The position numbers were made by a program, and so were the translations under genes. The notes beneath the pieces are model-generated. The model was given only the letters and a program-made list of their open reading frames with translations, had not been told where the DNA came from and searched no databases. Shown one piece after another: positions 1 to 12,205 of a DNA stretch of 64,000 nt (position 1 is its first letter; each line of letters begins with the position of its first letter). Location of the stretch: positions 1-64,000 of the forward strand of contig NW_027018105.1 of the NCBI RefSeq assembly GCF_032854445.1. The letters run 5' to 3'. The DNA comes from Liolophura sinensis (Eukaryota; Mollusca; Polyplacophora; Chitonida; Chitonidae).

Positions 1-3000
1 ATCACGTGCCCAGCAACGGCTCTTACTCCATGGAAACCAGGGAAATTTGCAATTTTTCAACAGCTGCCGATGCCTGGCTCAATTCCGCATCTTTTGGCAC
101 CTTATAAATGTGGGTGAGTGTTTAGTTGTAGTTTTTACAGCAGACTGTATCAAGTACCTTGTGTTTTTTATGTACAAATGGTCTGGTTTTTCTACACGTA
201 GATAAAGACATTGAGATTGTCTTGCACTTAGAAGTAAGGCAATTGCTGGGTGAGTTAAATGGGCTTGGCCCAAAGATTTCAGGTCTTCTGGGCTACCGAA
301 GGGCACATAACTTATAGTCAAAAGTTGAATATAGTAATGACCAGTCGCGATTGTACAGAGTACAGTGTAGTCGGTTTCAATTAACAAAAAGACCAGGCAA
401 AAATGCAAAAGTGGAAAAATTGTTCCAGTGCTACTAGTAAGAGGCTAATCCGACGTATTTTGTGACGACAAATCGAATGGTGCAAACCGCGTTGCTCTCC
501 GACCAATACTTTTGGCTGTAGCGACAATTGAATGATCATTGATGTCATAATCACGTGCACAGCAACGGCTCTTACTCCATGGAAACCAGGGAAATTTGCA
601 ATTTGTCAACAGCTGCCGATGCCTGGCTCAATTCCGAATCTTTTGGCACCTTACTAAAGTGGGTCAGTGTTCAGTTGTACTTTTTACAGCAGACTGTATC
701 AAGTACCTTGTGTTTTTCATGATCAAATGGTGTGGTTTTTCTACACGTAGATAAAGACATTGAGATTGTCTTGGACTTAGAAGTAAGGCAATTGCTGGGT
801 GAGTTAAATGGGCTGAGCCCAAAGATTTGACGTCTTCTGGGCTACCGAAGGGCACATAACTTATAGTCAAAAGTTGAATATAGTAATGACCAGTCGCGAT
901 TGTACATAGTACAGTGTAGCCGATTTCAATTAACAAAAAGACCAGGCAAAAATGCAAAATTGGAGAACTTGTTCCAGTGCTGCTGGTAAGAGGCTAATCC
1001 GACGTATTTTGTGACGAGAAATCGAATGGTGCAAACCGCGTTGCTCTCCGACCAATACTTTTGGCTGTAGCGACAAATGAATGATCATTTATGTCATAAT
1101 CACGTGCCCAGCAACGGCTCTTACTCCATGGAAACCAGGGAAATTTGCAATTTGTCAACAGCTGCCGATGCCTGGCTCAATTCCGAATCTTTTGGCACCT
1201 TATAAATGTGGGTCTGTGTTTAGTTGTACTTTTTACAGCAGACTGTATCAAGTACCTTGTGTTTTTTATGTACAAATGGTGTGGTTTTTTCTACACGTAG
1301 ATAAAGACATTGAGATTGTCTTGGACTTAGAAGTAAGACAATTGCTGGGTGAGTTAAATGGGCCTGGCCCAAAGATTTCAGGTCTTCTGGGCTACCGAAG
1401 GGCACATAACTTATAGTCAAAAGTTGAATATAGTAATGACCAGTCGCGATTGTACAGAGTACAGTGTAGCCGATTTCAATTAACAAAAAAGACCAGGTAA
1501 AAATGCAAAAGTGGAAAAAACTGTTCCAGTGCTGCTGGTAAGAGGCTAATCCGACGTATTTTGTGACGAGAAATCGAATGGTGCAAAGCGCGTTGTTCTC
1601 CGACCAATACTTTTGCCTGTAGTGACAATTGAATGATCATTTATGTCATAATCACGTGCACAGCAACGGCTCTTACTCCATCGAAACCGGGGAAATTTGC
1701 AATTTTTCAACAGCTGCCGATACCTGGCTCAATTCCGCATCTTTTGGCACCTTATTCATGTGGGTCTGTGGTCAGTTGTACTTTTTACAGCAGACTGTAT
1801 CAAGTACCTTGTGTTTTTTATGTACAAATGGTGTGGTTTTTCTACACGTAGATAGACATTGAGATTGTCTTGCACTTAGAAGTAAGACAATTGCTGGGTG
1901 AGTTAAATGGGCTTAGCCCAAAGATTTGACGTCTTCTGGGCTACCGAAGGGCACATAACTTATAGTCAAAATTTGAATATAGTAATGACCAGTCGCGATT
2001 GTACAGAGTACAGTGTAGCCGATTTCAATTAACAAAAAGACCAGGCAAAAATGCAAAAGTGGAAAAACTGTTCCAGTGCTGCTGGTAAGAGGCTAATCCG
2101 ACGTATTTTGTGACGAGAAATCGAATGGTGCAAATCGCGTTGCTCTCCGACCAATACTTTTGCCTGTAGCGACAATTGAATGATCATTTATGTCATAATC
2201 ACGTGCCCAGCAACGGCTCTTACTCCATGGAAACCATGGACAATTTGCAATTTTTTAACAGCTGCCGATGCCTGGCCCAATTTCGCATCTTTTGGCACCT
2301 TATAAATGTGGGTCAGTGTTTAGTTGTACTTTTTACAGCAGACTGTATCAAGTACCTTGTGTTTTTTATGTACAAATGGTGTGGTTTTCCTACACGTAGA
2401 TAAAGACATTGAGATTGTCTTGCACTTAGAAGTAAGACAATTGCTGGGTGAGTTAAATGGGCTTAGCCCAAAGATTTGACGTCTTCTGGGCTACCTAAAG
2501 GCACATAACTTATAGTCAAAAGTTGAATATAGCAATGACCAGTCGCGATTGTACAGAGTACAGTGTAGCCGATTTCAATTAACAAAAAAGACCAGGTAAA
2601 AATGCAAAAGTGGAAAAACTGTTCCAGTGCTGCTGGTAAGAGGCTAATCCATCGTATTTTGTGACGAGAAATCGAATGGTGCAAACCGCGTTGCTCTCCG
2701 ACCAATACTTTTGGCTGTAGTGACAATTGAATGATCATTGATGTCATAATCACGTGCCCAGCAACGGCTCTTACTCCATGGAAACCATGGACATTTGCAA
2801 TTTTTTAACAGCTGCCGATGCCTGGCCCAATTCCGCATCTTTTGGCACCTTATAAATGTGGGTCAGTGTTTAGTTGTACTTTTTACAGCAGACTGTATCA
2901 AGTACCTTGTGTTTTTTATGTACAAATGGTGTGGTTTTTCCACACGTAGATAAAGACATTGAGATTGTCTTGGACTTAGAAGTAAAACAATTGCTGGGTG

Positions 3001-3846
3001 AGTTAAATGGGCTTAGCCCAAAGATTTGACGTCTTCTGGGCTACCGAAGGGCACATAACTTATAGTCAAAAGTTGAATACAGTAATGACCAGTCGCGATT
3101 GTACAGAGTACAGTGTAGCCGATTTCAATTAACAAAAAGACCAGGCAAAAATGCAAAAGTGGAAAAACTGTACCAGTGCTACTAGTAAGAGGCTAATCCG
3201 ACGTATTTTGTGACGAGAAATCGAATGGTGCAAACCGCGTTGCTCTCCGACCAATACTTTTGGCTGTAGTGACAATTGAATGATCATTTATGTCATAATC
3301 ACGTGCCCAGCAACGGCTCTTACTCCATTGAAACCAGGGAAATTTGCAATTTTTCAACAGCTGCCGATGCCTGGCTCAATTCCGCATCTTTTGGCAACTT
3401 ACTGAAGTGGGTCAGTGTTCAGTTGTACCTTTTTACAGCAGACTGTATCAAGTACCTTGTGTTTTCACGTACAAATGGTGTGGTTTTTCTACACGTAGAT
3501 AAAGACATTGAGATTGTCTTGCACTTAGAAGTAAGACAATTGCTGGGTGAGTTAAATGGGCTTAGCCCAAAGATTTCAGGTCTTCTGGGCTACCGAAGGG
3601 CACATAACTTATAGTCAAAAGTTGAATATAGTAATGACCAGTCGCGATTGTACAGAGTACAGTGTAGCCGATTTCAATTTACAAAAAGACCAGGTAAAAA
3701 TGCAAAAGTGGAAAAACTGTTCCAGTGCTGCTGGTAAGAGGCTAATCCGACGTATTTTGTGACGAGAAATCGAATGGTGCAAACCGCGTTGCTCTCCGAC
3801 CAATACTTTTGGCTGTAGCGACAATTGAATGATCATTGATGTCATA
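1..3846 (+). repeat. 7-mer higher-order repeat, copy 1
   Basis: Seven monomers: A (1, partial), C' (528), A (1077), B (1629), A (2176), A (2727), C (3276). The next copy repeats the same order at an offset of 3842-3846 bp; window base 1 corresponds to 3847. Shared rare variants support common descent, including 'tgtagtcggtttc', 'gacgacaaatcg' and 'gctactagtaag' in the first A unit. The left edge is cut by the window, so the array may hold more copies upstream. Confidence 0.88.
528..1076 (+). repeat. Representative monomer, subfamily C'
   Basis: A type C unit with 'attccgaatcttttggc', 'cttactaaagtggg' and 'tgtacatagtacag' (instead of 'tgtacagagtaca'). Related copies start at 4373, 45118 and 46765. 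The last two add 'ttgcttggtgag', 'gggcttagctc' and 'gatggtacatag'. The lineage therefore occurs near both ends of the window but not, as far as I see, between about 5 and 45 kb. Confidence 0.8.
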
Positions 3847-6800
3847 ATCACGTGCCCAGCAACGGCTCTTACTCCATGGAAACCAGGGAAATTTGCAATT
3901 TTTCAACAGCTGCCGATGCCTGGCTCAATTCCGCATCTTTTGGCACCTTATAAATGTGGGTCAGTGTTTAGTTATAGTTTTTACAGCAGACTGTATCAAG
4001 TACCTTGTGTTTTTTATGTACAAATGGTCTGGTTTTTCTACACGTAGATAAAGACATTGAGATTGTCTTGCACTTAGAAGTAAGGCAATTGCTGGGTGAG
4101 TTAAATGGGCTTGGCCCAAAGATTTCAGGTCTTCTGGGCTACCGAAGGGCACATAACTTATAGTCAAAAGTTGAATATAGTAATGACCAGTCGCGATTGT
4201 ACAGAGTACAGTGTAGTCGGTTTCAATTAACAAAAAGACCAGGCAAAAATGCAAAAGTGGAAAAATTGTTCCAGTGCTACTAGTAAGAGGCTAATCCGAC
4301 GTATTTTTGACGACAAATCGAATGGTGCAAACCGCGTTGCTCTCCGACCAATACTTTTGGCTGTAGCGACAATTGAATGATCATTGATGTCATAATCACG
4401 TGCACAGCAACGGCTCTTACTCCATGGAAACCAGGGAAATTTGCAATTTGTCAACAGCTGCCGATGCCTGGCTCAATTCCGAATCTTTTGGCACCTTACT
4501 AAAGTGGGTCAGTGTTCAGTTGTACTTTTTACAGCAGACTGTATCAAGTACCTTGTGTTTTTCATGATCAAATGGTGTGGTTTTTCTACACGTAGATAAA
4601 GACATTGAGATTGTCTTGGACTTAGAAGTAAGGCAATTGCTGGGTGAGTTAAATGGCTGAGCCCAAAGATTTGACGTCTTCTGGGCTACCGAAGGGCACA
4701 TAACTTCTAGTCAAAAGTTGAATATAGTAATGACCAGTCGCGATTGTACATAGTACAGTGTAGCCGATTTCAATTAACAAAAAGACCAGGCAAAAATGCA
4801 AAATTGGAGAACTTGTTCCAGTGCTGCTGGTAAGAGGCTAATCCGACGTATTTTGTGACGAGAAATCGAATGGTGCAAACCGCGTTGCTCTCCGACCAAT
4901 ACTTTTGGCTGTAGCGACAAATGAATGATCATTTATGTCATAATCACGTGCCCAGCAACGGCTCTTACTCCATGGAAACCAGGGAAATTTGCAATTTGTC
5001 AACAGCTGCCGATGCCTGGCTCAATTCCGAATCTTTTGGCACCTTATAAATGTGGGTCAGTGTTTAGTTGTACTTTTTACAGCAGACTGTATCAAGTACC
5101 TTGTGTTTTTTATGTACAAATGGTGTGGTTTTTCTACACGTAGATAAAGACATTGAGATTGTCTTGGACTTAGAAGTAAGACAATTGCTGGGTGAGTTAA
5201 ATGGGCCTGGCCCAAAGATTTCAGGTCTTCTGGGCTACCGAAGGGCACATAACTTATAGTCAAAAGTTGAATATAGTAATGACCAGTCGCGATTGTACAG
5301 AGTACAGTGTAGCCGATTTCAATTAACAAAAAAGACCAGGTAAAAATGCAAAAGTGGAAAAACTGTTCCAGTGCTGCTGGTAAGAGGCTAATCCGACGTA
5401 TTTTGTGACGAGAAATCGAATGGTGCAAACCGCGTTGTTTTCCGACCAATACTTTTGCCTGTAGTGACAATTGAATGATCATTTATGTCATAATCACGTG
5501 CACAGCAACGGCTCTTACTCCATCGAAACCGGGGGAAATTTGCAATTTTTCAACAGCTGCCGATACCTGGCTCAATTCCGCATCTTTTGGCACCTTATTC
5601 ATGTGGGTCTGTGGTCAGTTGTACTTTTTACAGCAGACTGTATCAAGTACCTTGTGTTTTTTATGTACAAATGGTGTGGTTTTTCTACACGTAGATAGAC
5701 ATTGAGATTGTCTTGCACTTAGAAGTAAGACAATTGCTGGGTGAGTTAAATGGGCTTAGCCCAAAGATTTGACGTCTTCTGGGCTACCGAAGGGCACATA
5801 ACTTATAGTCAAAATTTGAATATAGTAATGACCAGTCGCGATTGTACAGAGTACAGTGTAGCCGATTTCAATTAACAAAAAGACCAGGCAAAAATGCAAA
5901 AGTGGAAAAACTGTTCCAGTGCTGCTGGTAAGAGGCTAATCCGACGTATTTTGTGACGAGAAATCGAATGGTGCAAATCCCGTTGCTCTCCGACCAATAC
6001 TTTTGCCTGTAGCGACAATTGAATGATCATTTATGTCATAATCACGTGCCCAGCAACGGCTCTTACTCCATGGAAACCATGGACATTTGCAATTTTTTAA
6101 CAGCTGCCGATGCCTGGCCCAATTTCGCATCTTTTGGCACCTTATAAATGTGGGTCAGTGTTTAGTTGTACTTTTTACAGCAGACTGTATCAAGTACCTT
6201 GTGTTTTTTATGTACAAATGGTGTGGTTTTTCTACACGTAGATAAAGACATTGAGATTGTCTAGGACTTAGAAGTAAGACAATTGCTGGGTGAGTTAAAT
6301 GGGCTTAGCCCAAAGAATTTGACGTCTTCTGGGCTACCGAAGGGCACATAACTTATAGTCAAAAGTTGAATATAGTAATGACCAGTCGCGATTGTACAGA
6401 GTACAGTGTAGCCGATTTCAATTAACAAAAAGACCAGGCAAAAATGCAAAAGTGGAAAAACTGTACCAGTGCTACTAGTAAGAGGCTAATCCGACGTATT
6501 TTGTGACGAGAAATCGAATGGTGCAAACCGCGTTGCTCTCCGACCAATACTTTTGGCTGTAGCGACAATTGAATTGATCATTGATGTCATAATCACGTGC
6601 CCAGCAACGGCTCTTACTCCATGGAAACCAGGGAAATTTGCAATTTTTCAACAGCTGCCGATGCCTGGCTCAATTCCGCATCTTTTGGCACCTTATAAAT
6701 GTGGGTCAGTGTTTAGTTGCAGTTTTTACAGCAGACTGTATCAAGTACCTTGTGTTTTTTTATGTACAAATGGTGTGGTTTTTCTACACGTAGATAAAGA

Positions 6801-7119
6801 CATTGAGATTGTCTTGCACTTAGAAGTAAGGCAATTGCTGGGTGAGTTAAATGGGCTGGGCCCAAAGATTTCAGGTCTTCTGGGCTCCGAAGGGGCACAT
6901 AACTTATAGTCAAAAGTTGAATATAGTAATGACCAGTCGCAATTGTACAGAGTACAGTGTAGTCGGTTTCAATTAAACAAAAAGACCAGGCAAAAATGCA
7001 AAAGTGGAAAAATGTTCCAGTGCTACTAGTAAGAGGCTAATCCGATGTATTTTGTGACGAGAAATCGAATGGTGCAAACCGCGTTGCTCTCCGACCAATA
7101 CTTTTGGCTGTAGCGACAA
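3847..7119 (+). repeat. 7-mer higher-order repeat, copy 2 (last unit deleted)
   Basis: Monomers A (3825), C' (4373), A (4921), B (5471), A (6019), A (6569) repeat copy 1 in order. The seventh position, type C in copy 1, is occupied by the 149-bp deleted unit at 7120. Private changes since duplication include 'gggctgggccc' at 6853, an extra base in 'gaattgatca' near 6572, and several homopolymer indels near 6760-7015. Confidence 0.86.
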
Positions 7120-7268
7120 ATGAATGATCATTTATGTCATAATCATGCAAAAGTGGAAAAACTGTTCCAGTGCTGCTGGTAAGAGGCTAATCCGACGTAT
7201 TTTGTGACGAGAAATCGAATGGTGCAAACCGCGTTGCTCCCGACCAATACTTTTGCCTGTAGTTACAA
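7120..7268 (+). repeat. Internally deleted monomer (149 bp)
   Basis: The unit begins normally with 'atgaatgatcatttatgtc', then 'cataatca' joins directly to 'tgcaaaagtgg', which normally lies near offset 430. The junction is at 7145/7146. About 400 bp are missing compared with the 549-bp neighbours, with at most 1 bp of shared sequence (a) at the joint. The monomer phase of the rest of the window is shifted accordingly. This is the only large deletion seen. Confidence 0.92.
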
Positions 7269-10200
7269 TTGAATGATCATTTATGTCATAATCACGTGCA
7301 CAGCAACGGCTCTTACTCCATCGAAACCGGGGAAATTTGCAATTTTTCAACAGCTGCCGATACATGGCTCAATTCCGCATCTTTTGGCACCTTATTCATG
7401 TGGGTCTGTGGTCAGTTGTACTTTTTACAGCAGACTGTATCAAGTACCTTGTGTTTTCACGTACAAATGGTGTGGTTTTTCTACACGTAGATAAAGACAT
7501 TGAGATTGTCTTGCACTTAGAAGTAAGACAATTGCTGGGTGAGTTAAATGCGCTTAGCCCAAAGATTTGACGTCTTCTGGGCTACCGAAGGGCACATAAC
7601 TTATAGTCAAAAGTTGAATATAGTAATGACCAGTCGCGATTGTACAGAGTGCAGTGTAGCCGATTTCAATTAACAAAAAGAACAGGCAAAAATGCAAAAG
7701 TGGAAAAACTGTTCCAGTGCTGCTGGTAAGAGGCTAATCCGACGTATTTTGTGACGAGAAATCGAATGGTTCAAACCGCGTTGCTCTCCGACCAATACTT
7801 TTGCTGTAGCGACAATTGAATGATCATTTATGTCATAATCACGTGCCAGCAACGGCTCTTACTCCATGGAAACCATGGACATTTGCAATTTTTTAACAGC
7901 TGCCGATGCCTGGCCCAATTCCGCATCTTTTGGCACCTTATAAATGTGGGGTCAGTGTTTAGTTGTACTTTTTACAGCAGACTGTATCAAGTACCTTGTA
8001 TTTTTCACGTACAAATGGTGTGGTTTTTCTACACGTAGATAACGACATTGAGATTGTCTTCGACTTAGAAGTAAGACAATTGCTGGGTGAGTTTAAATGG
8101 GCTTGGCCCAAGGATTTCAGGTCTTCTGGGCTACCGAAGGGCACATAACTTATAGTCAAAAGTTGAATATAGTAATGACCAGTCGCGATTGTACAGAGTA
8201 CAGTGTAGCCGGTTTCAATTAACAAAAAGACCAGGCAAAAATGCAAAAGTGGAAAAACTGTTCCAGTGCTGCTGGTAAGAGGCTAATCCGACGTATTTGT
8301 GACGACAAATCGAATGGTGCAAACCGCGTTGCTCTCCGACCAATACTTTTGGCTGTAGTGACAATTGAATGATCATTTATGTCATAATCACGTGCCCAGC
8401 AACGGCTCTTACTCCATGGAAACCGGGGAAATTTGCAATTTTTCAACAGCTGCCGATACCTGGCTCAATTCCGCATCTTTTGGCACCTTATTCATGTGGG
8501 TCTGTGGTCAGTTGTACTTTTTACAGCAGACTGTATCAAGTACCTTGTGTTTTTTAAGTACAAATGGTGTGGTTTTTCTACACGTAGATAAAGACATTGA
8601 GATTGTCTTGCACATAGAATTAAGACAATTGCTGGGTGAGTTTAAATGGGCTGAGCCCAAAGATTTGACGTCTTCTGGGCTACCGAAGGGCACATAACTT
8701 ATAGTCAAAAGTTGAATATAGTAATGACCAGTCGCGATTGTACAGAGTACAGTGTAGCCGATTTCAATTAACAAAAAGACCAGGCAAAAATGCAAAAGTG
8801 GAAAAACTGTTCCAGTGCTGCTGGTAAGAGGCTAATCCGACGTATTTTGTGACGAAAAATCGAATGGTGCAAACCGCGTTGCTCTCCGACCAATACTTTT
8901 GGCTGTAGTGACAATTGAATGATCATTTATATCATAATCACGTGCACAGCAACGGCTCTTACTCCATGGAAACCGGGGAAATTTGCAATTTTTCAACAGC
9001 TGCCGATACCTGGCTCAATTCCGCATCTTTTGGCACCTTATTCATGTGGGTCTGTGGTCAGTGTACTTTTTACAGCAGACTGTATCAAGTACCTTGTGTT
9101 TTTTATGTACAAATGGTGTGGTTTTTCTACACGTAGATAAAGACATTGAGATTGTCTTGCACTTAGAAGTAAGACAATTGCTGGGTGAGTTAAATGGGCT
9201 TAGCCCAAAGATTTGACGTCTCTGGGCTACCGAAGGGCACATAACTTATAGTCAAAAGTTGAATATAGTAATGACCAGTCGCGATTGTACAGAGTACAGT
9301 GTAGCCGATTTCAATTAACAAAAAGACCAGGGTAAAAATGCAAAAGTGGAAAAACTCTTCCAGTGCTGCTGTTAAGAGGCTAATCCGACGTATTTTGTGA
9401 CGAGAAATCGAATGGTGCAAACCGCGTTGCTCTCCGACCAATACTTTTGGCTGTAGTGACAATTGAATGATCATTTATGTCATAATCACGTGCCCAACAA
9501 CGGCTCTTACTCCATGGAAACCAGGGAAATTTGCAATTTTTCAACAGCTGCCGATGCCTGGCTCAATTCCGCATCTTTGGCACCTTACTGAAGTGGGTCA
9601 GTGTTCAGTTGTACTTTTTACAGCAGACTGTATCAAGTACCTTGTGTTTTCACGTACAAATGGTGTGGTTTTTCTACACGTAGATAAAGACATTGAGATT
9701 GTCTTGCACTTAGAAGTAAGGCAATTGCTGGGTGAGTTAAATGGGCTTAGCCCAAAGATTTCAGGTCTTCTGGGCTACCGAAGGGCACATAACTTATAGT
9801 CAAAAGTTGAATATAGTAATGACCAGTCGCGATTGTACAGAGTACAGTGTAGCCGATTTCAATTAACAAAAAGACCAGGTAAAAATGCAAAAGTGGAAAA
9901 ACTGTTCCAGTGCTGCTGTTAAGAGGCTAATCCGACGTATATTGTGACGAGAAATCGAATGGTGCAAACCGCGTTGCTCTCCGACCAATACTTTTGGCTG
10001 TAGTGACAATTGAATGATCATTTATGTCATAATCACGTGCCCAGCAACGGCTCTTACTCCATGGAAACCAGGGAAATTTGCAATTTGTCAAAAGCTGCCG
10101 ATGCCTGGCTCAATTCCGCATCTTTTGGCGCCTTACTGAAGTGTGTCAGTGTTCAGTTGTACTTTTTACAGCAGACTGTATCAAGTACCTTGTGTTTTCA

Positions 10201-12205
10201 CGTACAAATGGTGTGGTTTTTCTACACGTAGATAAAGACATTGAGATTGTCTTGCACTTAGAAGTAAGGCAATTGCTGGGTGAGTTAAATGGGCTTAGCC
10301 CAAAGATTTCAGGTCTTCTGGGCTACCGAAGGGCACATAACTTATAGTCAAAAGTTGAATATAGTAATGACCAGTCGCGATTGTACAGAGTACAGTGTAG
10401 CCGATTTCAATTAACGAAAAGACCAGGTTAAAATGCAAAAGTGGAAAAACTGTTCCAGTACTGCTGTTAAGAGGCTAATCCGACGTATATTGTGACGAGA
10501 AATCGAATGGTGCAAACCGCGTTGCTCTCCGACCAATACTTTTGGCTGTAGTGACAATAGAATGATCATTTATGTCATAATCACGTGCCCAGCAACGGCT
10601 CTTACTCCATGGAAACCAGGGAAATTTGCAATTTTTCAACAGCTGCCGATGCCTGGCTCAATTCCGCATCTTTTGGCACCTTATTGAAGTGGGTCAGTGT
10701 TCAGTTGTACTTTTTACAGCAGACTGTATCAAGTACCTTGTGTTTTCACGTACAATTGGTGTGGTTTTTCTACACGTAGATAAAGACATTGAGATTGTCT
10801 TGCACTTAGAAGTAAGGCAATTGCTGGGTTAGTTAAATGGGCTTAGCCCAAAGATTTCAGGTCTTCTGGGCTACCGAAGGGCACATAACTTATAGTCAAA
10901 AGTTGAATATAGTAATGACCAGTCGCGATTGTACAGAGTACAGTGTAGCCGATTTCAATTTACAAAAAGACCAGGCAAAAATGCAAAAGTGGAAAAACTG
11001 TTCCACTGCTGCTGGTAAGAGGCTAATCCGACGTATTTTGTGACGAGAAATCGAATGGTGCAAACCGCGTTGCTCTCCGACCAATACTTTTCGCTGTAGC
11101 GACAATTCAATGATCATTGATGTCATAATCACGTGCCCAGCAACGGCTCTTACTCCATGGAAACCATGGACATTTGCAATTTTTTAACCGCTGCCGATGC
11201 CTGGCCCAATTCCGCATCTTTTGGCACCTTATAAATGTGGGTCAGTGTTTAGTTGTACTTTTTACAGCAGACTGTATCAAGTACCTTGTGTTTTTTTATG
11301 TACAAATGGTGTGGTTTTTCTACACGTAGATAAAGACATTGAGATTGTCTTGGACTTAGAAGTAAGACAATTGCTGGGTGAGTTAAATGGGCTTAGCCCA
11401 AAGATTTGACGTTTTCTGGGCTACCGAAGGGCACATAACTTATAGTCAAAAGTTGAATACAGTAATGACCAGTCGCGATTGTACAGAGTACAGTGGAGCC
11501 GATTTCAAATAACAAAAAGACCAGGCAAAAATGCAAAAGTGGAAAAACTGTACCAGTGCTACTAGTAAGAGGCTAATCCGACGTATTTTGTGACGAGAAA
11601 TCGAATGGTGCAAACCGCGTTGCTCTCCGACCAAAACTTTTTTCTGTAGTGACAATTGAATGATCATTTATGTCATAATCACGTGCCCAGCAACGGCTCT
11701 TACTCCATGGAAACCAGGGAAATTTGCAATTTTTCAACAGCTGCCGATACCTGGCTCAATTCCGCATCTTTTGGCACCTTACTGAAGTGGGGCAGTGTTC
11801 AGTTGTACTTTTTTACAGCAGACTGTATCAAGTACCTTGTGTTTTTCACGTACAAATGGTGTGGTTTTTCTACACGTAGATAAAGACATTGAGATTGTCT
11901 TGCACTTAGAAGTAAGACAATTGCTGGGTGAGTTAAATGGGCTTAGCCCAAAGATTTCAGGTCTTCTGGGCTACCGAAGGGCACATAACTTATAGTCAAA
12001 AGTTGAATATAGTAATGACCAGTCGCGATTGTACAGAGTACAGTGTAGCCGGTTTCAATTAACAAAAAGACCAGGCAAAAATGCAAAAGTGGAAAAACTG
12101 TTCCAGTGCTACCAGTAAGAGGCTAATCCGACGTATTTTGTGACGAGAAATCGAATGGTGCAATCCGCGTTGCTCTCCGACCAATACTTTTGCCTGTAGT
12201 GACAA
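7269..12205 (+). repeat. Mixed monomers without clear higher-order repeat
   Basis: Monomer starts and types: B 7269, A 7816, B 8365, B 8915, C 9463, C 10010, C 10558, A 11106, C 11656. The two B units at 8365 and 8915 and the three C units at 9463-11105 resemble their neighbours, which suggests local one-unit duplications. I find no longer repeating order. Single-base indels are common here, for example 'gtggggtcagtg' near 7946 and 'gacgtctctggg' near 9216. Confidence 0.8.

Noticed and set aside
1077-1416. A real ATG at the left end of the frame in units 1077, 4921 and 7120 ('acaaatgaatgatc')
   Set aside because: All three are type A or deleted units, where the frame stops within about 45 codons at 'cttataaatg' or is cut by the deletion.
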